NCBI GenBank assembly: GCA_023399375.1
Contig: JAEWPX010000110.1
Coordinates: 62,001-126,000 of the forward strand
From: Pseudomonadota bacterium
Lineage (GTDB): Bacteria; Desulfobacterota; Desulfovibrionia; Desulfovibrionales; Desulfovibrionaceae
Direction: 5' to 3'
DNA: 64,000 nucleotides
In this document: positions 53,420 through 60,696 of the stretch, piece after piece
Position numbering within the stretch: the stretch's first letter is position 1
Layout: every line of letters starts with the position of its first letter
Notes under the pieces: model-generated
Database searches by the model: none
The model's input: the letters and a program-made list of their open reading frames with translations, nothing else
Told to the model about the DNA's origin: nothing
Position numbers and translations under genes: made by a program

Positions 53420-56293
53420 ATGACCGCCGTGCCCAGTTCCGCTCCTTCCACCCGACGCGACCGCCTGGTCCTTGGCTTCGTCTTCCTGCTTTCCGGCGCT
53501 TCGGCCCTGCTGTTCGAAACCCTGTGGCTGCATCTGGCCGGGCTGGTCTTCGGCGTCGGCGTCTACGCCAGCGCGCTGGTTCTCTCGAGCTTCATGGGCG
53601 GGCTCGCCCTCGGCAACGCGCTGATCTCCCGCTTCGGCCGCGACGTGACCGATCCGGTGCGCTTCTACGCCGCCATGGAACTGCTCGTCGGGGCCTGGGG
53701 GTTGCTGCTGGTCCTGTGCTTTCCCCTGCTCACGGTGTGGCTCGGGGCCATGCTGAACCCGGCCCTGGACAAGCCCATTTTGCTCAATTCCCTGCGTTTT
53801 TCGTTTTCGTTCCTGCTTTTTCTGCTGCCGGCCACGGCCATGGGCGTGACGCTGCCGCTTCTGGTCAAGGCCCTGGCCCGCCGGCCCGGGGAATTCGGCC
53901 TCGCCCTCGGCCGGCTGTACGGCGTCAACACACTCGGGGCCTGCCTTGGCGCGCTGCTCGGCGAAACGGTGCTCATCGCGCCGCTAGGGCTCTCGGGAAC
54001 GGGCTGGTTCGCCGCCGGGCTCAACGTGCTGGCCGCCGTCGGCGCGCTGGCCGTTTCCGCGAAATTCCGCGAGGAACCCGCGCGCGCGGACGACGCGGCC
54101 AAGGCCGCCCAACCGCCGCTGTCCCCCCGGGCCAGAAGGCTGCTCGCGGCCGGCTTCCTGTCCGGCGCGGCGTTTCTGGGGCTGGAGGTCGTCTGGACCC
54201 GCTTTCTCCAGCTTTTCGTGCGCTCCACAGGTTTGGCCTTTGCCGTGATGCTCGCCGTGATCCTGGCCGGCATCGGCCTCGGCGGCGCGTTCGCGGGCTG
54301 GTGGCTGCGCCGCGAGGCCGACGGACGCCGCATCACCGCGCCCCTGGTTCTTTGCATCGGAGCCGCCGCCCTGGTCTCCTACCGCCTCTTCGAGGCCGCG
54401 GCCGGAGTGTCGCTTGGCGTCTATCAGACCGTGGACTGGCGCTACGTGGCCGTGCTGTCCCTGGCCCTGATGTTCCCCGCCGCCTTCGTCTCAGGCCTGG
54501 TCTTCACGACGCTCGGCGAGGCCTTCCACCGCGAAGTGGGCGACAGGGCGCGCTCGGCCGGCCTCGTGGCCATGGCCAACACCCTGGGGGCCATGCTCGG
54601 GCCTCTTGCCGCCGGCTTCGTCCTCCTGCCGGTCCTCGGCATGGAATGGAGCCTTTTTGCCTTGTGCGCCGCCTACGCCCTGCCGGCCGCGCTCTGCCTG
54701 GGCAAGGCCGCGCCCTGGCCGTCGCCGCGCGCAAGCCGCCCGCTCCAGGCCGCCGGCGTCGCTTTCGCCGTGAGCCTCGCGATCTTCCCCTTCGGCTCCA
54801 TGGCGGGCTATTTCCAGCGCGCCTGCGCCGACTTCATAAAAGATGGCGAAAAGCTCATCGCCACCATCGAAGGCGTCTCCGGCACCCTGCAATACCTCCG
54901 CCAGGACTACCTCGGACAGCCCTACGCCTATCGTCTCGTCACCGACGGCTACTCCATGTCCTCCACGGACCGCAGCGCCAAGCGCTACATGAAGCTTTTC
55001 GCCTATTTCCCCGAGGCCGTGCTGCAAAACCCCAAGTCCGCACTGCTCATCTGCTTCGGCACGGGTTCCACGGCCACGGCCCTGACCGAGGACAAACGGC
55101 TGACGTCCATCGACGTGGTGGACATCTCCCAGGACGTCCTGAACGGCGCATCCATCGTCTATCCCAAGCCCGAAAAAAATCCCCTGGAAGACCCCCGTGT
55201 CCGCACCCATGTGGAGGACGGCCGGTTCTTCCTGCTGGCCTCGAGCAAGAAATACGACATCATCACGGCCGAGCCGCCGCCGCCCATGATGGCCGGCGTG
55301 GCCAATCTCTATTCCCGGGAATACTTCCGGCTCATCCGCGACCGTCTGGCCGACGGCGGCATGGTCACCTACTGGCTGCCGGTGTTCGAGATTTCCCCGC
55401 AGGACGCCAAGGCCATCCTCAAGGCCTTTTCGGAAGCCTTCGAGCACGCCTCGCTGTGGATGGGCGACAATTTCAATTGGATGATGGTCGGGGTGAAAAA
55501 GCCCAAAGGCCCCAAGCCGGACGCGGATTTTTCCCAGCCCTGGGACGCCCCGGACACCGGGGAGGGACTGCGCCGCATCGCCGTGGAGAAGCCGGCCCAG
55601 CTCGGCGCGCTCTTCATGCTCGACGGCAAGTCCCTGGCCGACTACCTCGGCGACGCCAAGCCGCTCACCGACAACTATCCCAAGCGCCTGCGCGGCTATC
55701 CGGACAGCCCCGAGGCCCAGAAGCAGTTTCTGGCCGAACACGACAAGCTCATGGACGCCATGGCCGCCAAGGCGCGCTTCGCCGACTCGGCCGAAGCGGC
55801 CCTGCTCCTGCCGCCCGCCGTCCGGGCCGAGGCCGACGCCTGGTTCGAGACGCAGCAGATCATGAACACCTATCTCAACAACATGCTCACGCCGCCGCCC
55901 TCCCTGCCGGCGGTCAACTACGTGCTTTCGGGCACGGATCTGCGCGTGCTGCCGCTTTGGCTCATGAAGTCCGACGCCAAGAAACAGGCCATAGTGACCA
56001 AGGAACTGGACGCGGGCATGGTCCCCACGGCGGAGACGGAATTCCAGCTCGGCATCCGCGCCCTGGCCGAGCGCGACTACCTGCTGGCCGAAGCCAAGCT
56101 CCGGCGCGCCCAGGATCTGGGCTACCCGAGCAACCTCGCCCCGGCGCGCGTGTTCGTGCTGTGCCTCGCCGGCCGGCTGGCCGAAGCCGAAGACCTCGCG
56201 GCCGTGGCCTTCAAGGGCGGACAGGCCAGCGCCGCTGCCAAGTCCTACATGGACTGGCTGGCCCAGACCTTCGGCTTCAAGAGCCCGTTCTAG
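53420..56293 (+). CDS. Fused membrane/spermidine-synthase-like protein
   Basis: This 957-residue protein has an N-terminal part with about ten membrane helices (for example LVLGFVFLLSGASALLFETL), then a spermidine-synthase-like Rossmann domain from about residue 460 (LICFGTGSTATAL, SIDVVDISQDV), and a C-terminal helical region resembling TPRs. Where active enzymes have an aspartate in the DxxDP-type motif, this protein reads YDIITAEPPPPM, so aminopropyl transfer is doubtful. GAGGGG precedes ATG 53420. Such fusions are common but their substrate is not established. Confidence 0.83.
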   Translation: MTAVPSSAPSTRRDRLVLGFVFLLSGASALLFETLWLHLAGLVFGVGVYASALVLSSFMGGLALGNALISRFGRDVTDPVRFYAAMELLVGAWGLLLVLCFPLLTVWLGAMLNPALDKPILLNSLRFSFSFLLFLLPATAMGVTLPLLVKALARRPGEFGLALGRLYGVNTLGACLGALLGETVLIAPLGLSGTGWFAAGLNVLAAVGALAVSAKFREEPARADDAAKAAQPPLSPRARRLLAAGFLSGAAFLGLEVVWTRFLQLFVRSTGLAFAVMLAVILAGIGLGGAFAGWWLRREADGRRITAPLVLCIGAAALVSYRLFEAAAGVSLGVYQTVDWRYVAVLSLALMFPAAFVSGLVFTTLGEAFHREVGDRARSAGLVAMANTLGAMLGPLAAGFVLLPVLGMEWSLFALCAAYALPAALCLGKAAPWPSPRASRPLQAAGVAFAVSLAIFPFGSMAGYFQRACADFIKDGEKLIATIEGVSGTLQYLRQDYLGQPYAYRLVTDGYSMSSTDRSAKRYMKLFAYFPEAVLQNPKSALLICFGTGSTATALTEDKRLTSIDVVDISQDVLNGASIVYPKPEKNPLEDPRVRTHVEDGRFFLLASSKKYDIITAEPPPPMMAGVANLYSREYFRLIRDRLADGGMVTYWLPVFEISPQDAKAILKAFSEAFEHASLWMGDNFNWMMVGVKKPKGPKPDADFSQPWDAPDTGEGLRRIAVEKPAQLGALFMLDGKSLADYLGDAKPLTDNYPKRLRGYPDSPEAQKQFLAEHDKLMDAMAAKARFADSAEAALLLPPAVRAEADAWFETQQIMNTYLNNMLTPPPSLPAVNYVLSGTDLRVLPLWLMKSDAKKQAIVTKELDAGMVPTAETEFQLGIRALAERDYLLAEAKLRRAQDLGYPSNLAPARVFVLCLAGRLAEAEDLAAVAFKGGQASAAAKSYMDWLAQTFGFKSPF

Positions 56294-56447
56294 CCCTGCG
56301 CCGGCTGCGGCCTAGCGCTGCAGCCGGCGTCCCTCACGGCATTGGAACGATTGAGTACCTCTATTGCTTCCGGCGCAGCGCATCGAATCAATCGATTTGA
56401 CCTTCCCCGCGTCCCAGGGACTATGCTCAGCGGTAAAAGGAGCATCC

Positions 56448-57059
56448 ATGGACACGACGCTGGATTGCCGGGGACTTGCCTGCCCCGGGCCTGTGCTGCG
56501 CTGCAAGGAATGCGTGGAAAAAGACGCCCCCCAAACCCTCACCGTCACCGTGGACAACCAGGCGGCCAAGGAAAACGTCACCCGGTTCCTTGGCATGCGT
56601 GGCTATACCGTCGCGGCGCACGAAGCCGACGGGCTTTTCATGCTGACGGCCACGGCCTCCGGCGACGCCCCGCAACCGGCCCCGGCCGCCGCGCCCACCG
56701 CGCCGCGTCAGGCAGCGGAAAATCCCAGAACGGCCGTGTTCATCACCGCCGACACCGTGGGCCGGGGCGATCCCGAACTCGGGGCCAAGCTCATGGTCAA
56801 CTTCGTGAACACCCTGCCTGAACTTGGCGAAGGGCTGTGGCGCGTCATCCTGGTCAACGGCGGCGTGAAACTGGCCGTTGCCGGCAGTCCGGTCCTGCCC
56901 AAGCTCAAGGATCTGACCGCCTCGGGCGTCTCTCTTCTCGTCTGCGGCACCTGTCTGGACTTTTTCGGCATTCTGGACAAGAAAGAAGTCGGCGAGACGA
57001 CCAACATGCTCGATGTGGTCACAAGCCTCGCTCTCGCGGACAAGGTCATCCAGATTTGA
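56448..57059 (+). CDS. yedF: YedF: TusA-like and DsrE-like fusion
   Basis: This 203-residue protein joins an N-terminal TusA/SirA domain (DCRGLACPGPVL, with the conserved cysteine in CPGP) to a C-terminal DsrE-like domain with VLVCGTCLDFFG. It matches the sulfurtransferase-like selenium metabolism protein YedF. AAAAGGAGC precedes ATG 56448. No selenophosphate synthetase is in the window, so selenium involvement is an inference from the family name. Confidence 0.9.
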   Translation: MDTTLDCRGLACPGPVLRCKECVEKDAPQTLTVTVDNQAAKENVTRFLGMRGYTVAAHEADGLFMLTATASGDAPQPAPAAAPTAPRQAAENPRTAVFITADTVGRGDPELGAKLMVNFVNTLPELGEGLWRVILVNGGVKLAVAGSPVLPKLKDLTASGVSLLVCGTCLDFFGILDKKEVGETTNMLDVVTSLALADKVIQI

Positions 57060-57063
57060 ACCG

Positions 57064-57095
57064 AGCGGCCGGTGCCCGGCGGCCGTTTCCTTTTT
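57064..57095 (+). terminator. Rho-independent terminator after yedF
   Basis: Arms CGGCCG at 57066-57071 and 57080-57085 pair around an 8-base loop, followed by TTTCCTTTTT. It is placed right after the yedF stop. Confidence 0.7.
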
Positions 57096-57178
57096 GCACG
57101 ACGCCGGCTGCGCGCCGCCCGTATACGGCGCACGGACGCACCGGGCGTCGTCCGGACGCAGGAGCCGTAAAAAGCCGC

Positions 57179-58312
57179 ATGCAGGATGAAAGTTCGACCA
57201 CGGAGTATCTGCCAGCCCGTCGCCTCAGCCGGGAGCGTATCCTGGAAATCGCCCGGGAGATTTCGCAGTCCCCGGCGGCGTGGTCCCTTGGCGTCGTGCC
57301 CCTGGCCATAGCCATCGTCAACGAAACGCGGCAGATCGTCTACGCCAACGACCGCTTCGCCGCCCTGGCCAACGCCGCTTCCCCGGAAGAGGTTCTCGGC
57401 ATGCGCCCGGGCGAGGCCCTGGGCTGCCTGCATGCCTTCGAAAGCGAAGGAGGATGCGGCACCACGCGCTTTTGCCAATACTGCGGCGCGGCCAACGCCA
57501 TCGTCAAAAGCCTCGGCGGCCAGCGCGCCACCCAGGAATGCGCCATCAACCGCAAAAACGTCACCGAACTCGATGCGCTAAACCTGCAGGTCTGGACCTG
57601 CCCCATGGAACGGGGCGACCAGCGGCTTGTGCTCAATTCCATTCTCGACATCGCCCACGAAAAAGCCCTGCGGACCTTCGAACGCATCTTCTTCCACGAC
57701 GTCATGAACGCCGTCTCCGGCATCAAGGGCATCCACGAAATCATCGCCCCGGAACTGCCGGACCGGTTCCTGCCCGACATGGACCTGCTGCGCCGGGCCA
57801 TCGAGGACATCCAGAACATCATCGAGACGCAAAAGGACTTCCTCTCCGTCGAAATGAAGGAATATTCGCCGGCTTTCGCCTCCTGCGACACCCGCGAGGT
57901 CCTTTCCTACCTAGCCTCCTACTGCCAGTCGTTCACCTTCGACGCCTCCCGAACCATCCTCGTCGATCCGTCGTCGCCGACGCTTCGCTTTTCGACAGAC
58001 CTGCGCATCCTGCAGCGCGTGATGGTCAACATGATCAAAAACGCCCTGGAAGCCTCACGCCCCGGCGAGGCCGTCACCCTCGGCTGCGAACATGGAGAAG
58101 GCGGCGTGGTCCTATGGGTCCGCAACAACGCCGTGTTGCCCCGGGAAACGAAAATGCGCCTGTTCCAGAAAGGCTATTCCACAAAAGGCGCGGGCCGGGG
58201 CTTCGGCACGTACAGCATGCGCCTGTTCGCCCGCCAGTGCCTGGGCGGCGACGTGGACTTCGAAAGCGCTCCTGAAACCGGCACCCGTTTTTTCCTCACC
58301 CTGCCGGGGTAA
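57179..58312 (+). CDS. PAS histidine kinase with cysteine cluster
   Basis: This 377-residue soluble protein has a PAS-like domain at about 35-150 and a histidine-kinase core. The PAS region contains C83, C93, C99 and C102 in GCLHAF then GCGTTRFCQYCG, plus C121 and C141. The H-box is H173 in FFHDVMNAVSG, the N-box N288 in NMIKNALEA, and the glycine box GRGFGTYS. The cysteines could hold a metal or cluster for redox sensing; this is inference. No response regulator is adjacent. The start ATG 57179 has GGAG about 15 bases upstream. Confidence 0.86.
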   Translation: MQDESSTTEYLPARRLSRERILEIAREISQSPAAWSLGVVPLAIAIVNETRQIVYANDRFAALANAASPEEVLGMRPGEALGCLHAFESEGGCGTTRFCQYCGAANAIVKSLGGQRATQECAINRKNVTELDALNLQVWTCPMERGDQRLVLNSILDIAHEKALRTFERIFFHDVMNAVSGIKGIHEIIAPELPDRFLPDMDLLRRAIEDIQNIIETQKDFLSVEMKEYSPAFASCDTREVLSYLASYCQSFTFDASRTILVDPSSPTLRFSTDLRILQRVMVNMIKNALEASRPGEAVTLGCEHGEGGVVLWVRNNAVLPRETKMRLFQKGYSTKGAGRGFGTYSMRLFARQCLGGDVDFESAPETGTRFFLTLPG

Positions 58313-58332
58313 ACGCTCTCTCCCCGCCCCTT

Positions 58333-59109
58333 ATGAACGAAACAGCCTCCATGCGCCTCAACAAGGCCCTGGCCGACGCCGGCGTGGCTTCGCGACGGCA
58401 GGCCGACGCGCTGATTGCCGCCGGGCGGGTGACAGTCAACGGAACCGTAGTCACGGAAATGGGATGCAAGGTCGATCCCGGCCGCGACGCCCTGGCCGTG
58501 GACGGCAAGCCCGTGTCCCTGCGCCGCGGAGACGCAGACCTGACGCTCATGCTGCACAAGCGCCCGGGCTGCGTGACCACGGCCCGCGACCCCGAAGGCC
58601 GGCCCACCGTGTTCGACGCCCTGCCCACGCGCTTTCGCAAGCGGCGGCTTTTTTCCGTGGGGCGGTTGGACTACTTTTCCGAAGGGCTGCTCCTGCTCAC
58701 CACCGACGGCGAACTGGCCTTCCGGCTGGCCCATCCGCGCTGGCACGTGGCCAAACACTACCGCGTCACGGTGCGCGGCACAGTCGGCCCGGAAACCCTC
58801 GATTCGATGGCGCGCGGCATGACCCTGGCCGAAGGCGAGACGCTCGCGCCCGTGCCTGCCCGCATCGTCAAACGCCTCGGCCCGGACCGCTTCGTGCTGG
58901 AGCTCGAACTCTCCCAGGGCGTCAACCGCCAGGTCCGGCGCATGTGCCGCGACTTGGGGCTCACGGTGCTCAAGCTCGTGCGCATCGCCCAGGGGCCGCT
59001 CGCCTTGGGCGAGCTGCCGCCCGGAGAATGCCGGGAGCTCGCGGCCGGCGAACTGGCCGCCCTGCGCCGCGCTGTGGGGCTCGATGCGGCCCCTGCTGCC
59101 CCGCGCTAG
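58333..59109 (+). CDS. RsuA/RluB-type pseudouridine synthase
   Basis: This 258-residue protein has an N-terminal S4 domain (RLNKALADAGVASRRQADALI) and a pseudouridine synthase domain with the catalytic aspartate in GRLDYFSEGLLLLT. It belongs to the RsuA/RluB/E/F group acting on rRNA, and the target base is not resolved. ATG 58351 is a possible later start. It lies 20 bases after the kinase gene. Confidence 0.92.
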   Translation: MNETASMRLNKALADAGVASRRQADALIAAGRVTVNGTVVTEMGCKVDPGRDALAVDGKPVSLRRGDADLTLMLHKRPGCVTTARDPEGRPTVFDALPTRFRKRRLFSVGRLDYFSEGLLLLTTDGELAFRLAHPRWHVAKHYRVTVRGTVGPETLDSMARGMTLAEGETLAPVPARIVKRLGPDRFVLELELSQGVNRQVRRMCRDLGLTVLKLVRIAQGPLALGELPPGECRELAAGELAALRRAVGLDAAPAAPR

Positions 59110-59134
59110 CTTTTTTCTTTACAATCCCCTTCTG

Positions 59135-59162
59135 TTGACAAAATTTTCGTCCTGCTTATGAC
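59135..59162 (+). promoter_or_regulatory. Candidate promoter for the DsrE-like gene
   Basis: A consensus TTGACA is followed after 16 bases by TATGAC, giving a leader of about 110 bases before the ATG at 59281. The region is more AT-rich than its surroundings. Confidence 0.5.
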
Positions 59163-59280
59163 GCAAAGAGACTCTTTTCCGGCGGAAACGGGTCGAGCAC
59201 GGCAGTCCATTCCCGGTGGCGAGCAAGCCGTGCGCCTGCACCCCGGCCGAGCCATCGCCCGGCAAACCCAGGGAGAAAGC

Positions 59281-59739
59281 ATGACCGACGAAAAACAATC
59301 TTCCGAAAAGAAACGCTACACCTTCATCTGTTCCAAGGGCACCCTGGACGGCGCCTATCCTTCCCTGGTCCTCGGGCTCAACGCCAGGCGACTTGGTCAC
59401 GAGGTGTTCCTGTTCTACACGTTCATGGGCATCAACGTCGTGCGCAAGGGCTATATGGCCAAGCTCAAGTTCCACCCGCCGGGATTTCTCGGAGCCATTC
59501 CCGGCATGTCCACCCTGGCCACGAGCATGATGGAAAAGCAGATCGAAGAAGCCAACATTCCGAGCATCGACGACCTGTTCGAAATGGCCCAGATCGAGGG
59601 GGTACACATGGTCGCCTGCAAGATGACCATGGACATGATGAAGATTCCCGAATCCGACCTCCTCGAGGGCGTGGAGATCATGAATGCGGAGCAATACCTG
59701 AAGCTGGCCGAGACCAGCGCCATCAACATGTTCACCTAG
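59281..59739 (+). CDS. DsrE/DsrF/DrsH-like family protein
   Basis: This 152-residue protein is a DsrE-like sulfur-relay family member: FICSKGTLDGAYPSLVLGLNARR, VFLFYTFMGINVV, and VACKMTMDMMKI with a conserved cysteine. In sulfur-metabolising bacteria such proteins bind or shuttle sulfur or function with peroxiredoxin-like partners. GGGAGAAAG precedes the ATG. It is monocistronic, with its own promoter candidate and a hairpin after it. Confidence 0.87.
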   Translation: MTDEKQSSEKKRYTFICSKGTLDGAYPSLVLGLNARRLGHEVFLFYTFMGINVVRKGYMAKLKFHPPGFLGAIPGMSTLATSMMEKQIEEANIPSIDDLFEMAQIEGVHMVACKMTMDMMKIPESDLLEGVEIMNAEQYLKLAETSAINMFT

Positions 59740-59760
59740 CTGTGGGATCTTTCCGAAAGC

Positions 59761-59795
59761 GCAAGGGGACGGGTCAGGTTTGCCCCGTCCCTTGC
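59761..59795. terminator. Hairpin between convergent genes
   Basis: Arms GCAAGGGGACGGG and CCCCGTCCCTTGC pair with one bulge around a loop. It lies between the plus-strand DsrE-like gene and the minus-strand lolA gene. No strong T tract is seen, so its role as terminator is probable but not certain. Confidence 0.55.
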
Positions 59796-59809
59796 CGGAA
59801 GCGTCCGCG

Positions 59810-60613
59810 CTATTTGGGCAGGTCGTGTCCTTTGACCGGGACGTTGTCGTGGACTTTGGCGTCCTTGGGCGGGGTGAAGGCGAAGAGCGTATCCGCGAGC
59901 TTGGGATTGACCACCACGCCTTCGAGAGTCAGGTCGTTGGTGTTGGCGTAGAAATCCTGGATGAAGACGCGGGCGATCATGTCCGTGGACAAATCCACCC
60001 AGACCTTGGCCAGCACGAGCCCGGGCTCGGGTTCGCGCGGGGCGAGCTGGAGCACGGCCTGTCCCGGACCGGCTTCCTCGGGTTTGCCCGCGGCGACCAG
60101 GAAATCCTCGGTAAGGTTGGCTTTGCCCGTGAGGAAGCGCAGCATGGTCTTGGAGCCGATGATCTCCTGGACCGCGTAGCGGTAGGCTTCCTTGTCCTCC
60201 TCGAAATAGTCCCAGACGGCATCCTTACCGACGACGAGCAGTTCCTTTTCGGGTTTGAGCGTCTCCCAGCGCACGAGCACCGGCTTTTTAAAAAGAAAGG
60301 AGCCGGAACGCTTTTCCGTGTCGCCGCTGGCCGCATTGCGGATGGACTGACTGAAATTGGCGGAAAAGGCGTTGATCGCGGCGTACTTCTTCTGGATGCG
60401 CCCGGCGAGCTCCGTCGCGTCCACGGCCATGGCCGGCGCGGCACAGAGGGCGAGCAGGCACAGGGCCATAAACAGTGGCAGGAGGGATGCCTTCGGCGAC
60501 CAAAGGGCTTCGCCCTTTGGAATCCCTACCCGAGAAACGCCCTCCAGCGCGCGGCATGCAGTCTTCATCGCCCGTCCCGTCTCCAACATACTATCCATAG
60601 TTCCATCATCCAC
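59810..60613 (-). CDS. lolA: LolA-like outer-membrane lipoprotein carrier protein
   Basis: This 267-residue protein has a LolA fold: an early IQKKYAAINAFSANFSQSI, SGSFLFKKPVLVRWE, and VVNPKLADTLFAFTPPKDA near the end. The signal peptide hydrophobic core is LLPLFMALCLLALCAAPAMA, preceded by a long segment of about 44 residues. The GTG at 60613 has GGGGGGAGG nine bases upstream; ATG 60568 is an alternative. The upstream segment GIPKGEALWSPKASLL corresponds to a REP-like repeat, so the leader may be partly inserted sequence. It is the last gene of the ftsK group. Confidence 0.87.
   Translation of the reverse strand: MDDGTMDSMLETGRAMKTACRALEGVSRVGIPKGEALWSPKASLLPLFMALCLLALCAAPAMAVDATELAGRIQKKYAAINAFSANFSQSIRNAASGDTEKRSGSFLFKKPVLVRWETLKPEKELLVVGKDAVWDYFEEDKEAYRYAVQEIIGSKTMLRFLTGKANLTEDFLVAAGKPEEAGPGQAVLQLAPREPEPGLVLAKVWVDLSTDMIARVFIQDFYANTNDLTLEGVVVNPKLADTLFAFTPPKDAKVHDNVPVKGHDLPK
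60500..60520. repeat. REP-like palindrome, copy 2, inside lolA leader
   Basis: CCAAAGGGC and GCCCTTTGG flank the loop TTC. The flanks CTTCGGCGA and AATCCC match those of copy 1 at 17937. It lies inside the lolA coding region, before the signal-peptide core. Confidence 0.7.
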
Positions 60614-60622
60614 CGTTGTTAT

Positions 60623-60631
60623 CCTCCCCCC
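60623..60631 (-). promoter_or_regulatory. Strong ribosome-binding site deciding the lolA GTG start
   Basis: On the minus strand GGGGGGAGG lies nine bases before the GTG at 60613. No comparable site precedes ATG 60568, 60589 or 60598. Confidence 0.6.
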
Positions 60632-60696
60632 TTTCGGGGTGGTCCAGGCGGGGCCCTCGGCCCCTCCTGGCCGCCGGAGGAATTAATCGTATCTCG

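Noticed and set aside
56299..56329. Hairpin after the fused spermidine-synthase-like gene as a terminator
   Set aside because: The stem is good (CGCCGGCTGC/GCAGCCGGCG) but there is no T tract, so intrinsic termination is not supported.
53365..56400. 1,011-codon plus-strand reading frame overlapping the fused spermidine-synthase-like gene
   Set aside because: It is Arg/Gly/Pro-rich out-of-frame translation; the other frame encodes recognisable membrane helices and a Rossmann domain.
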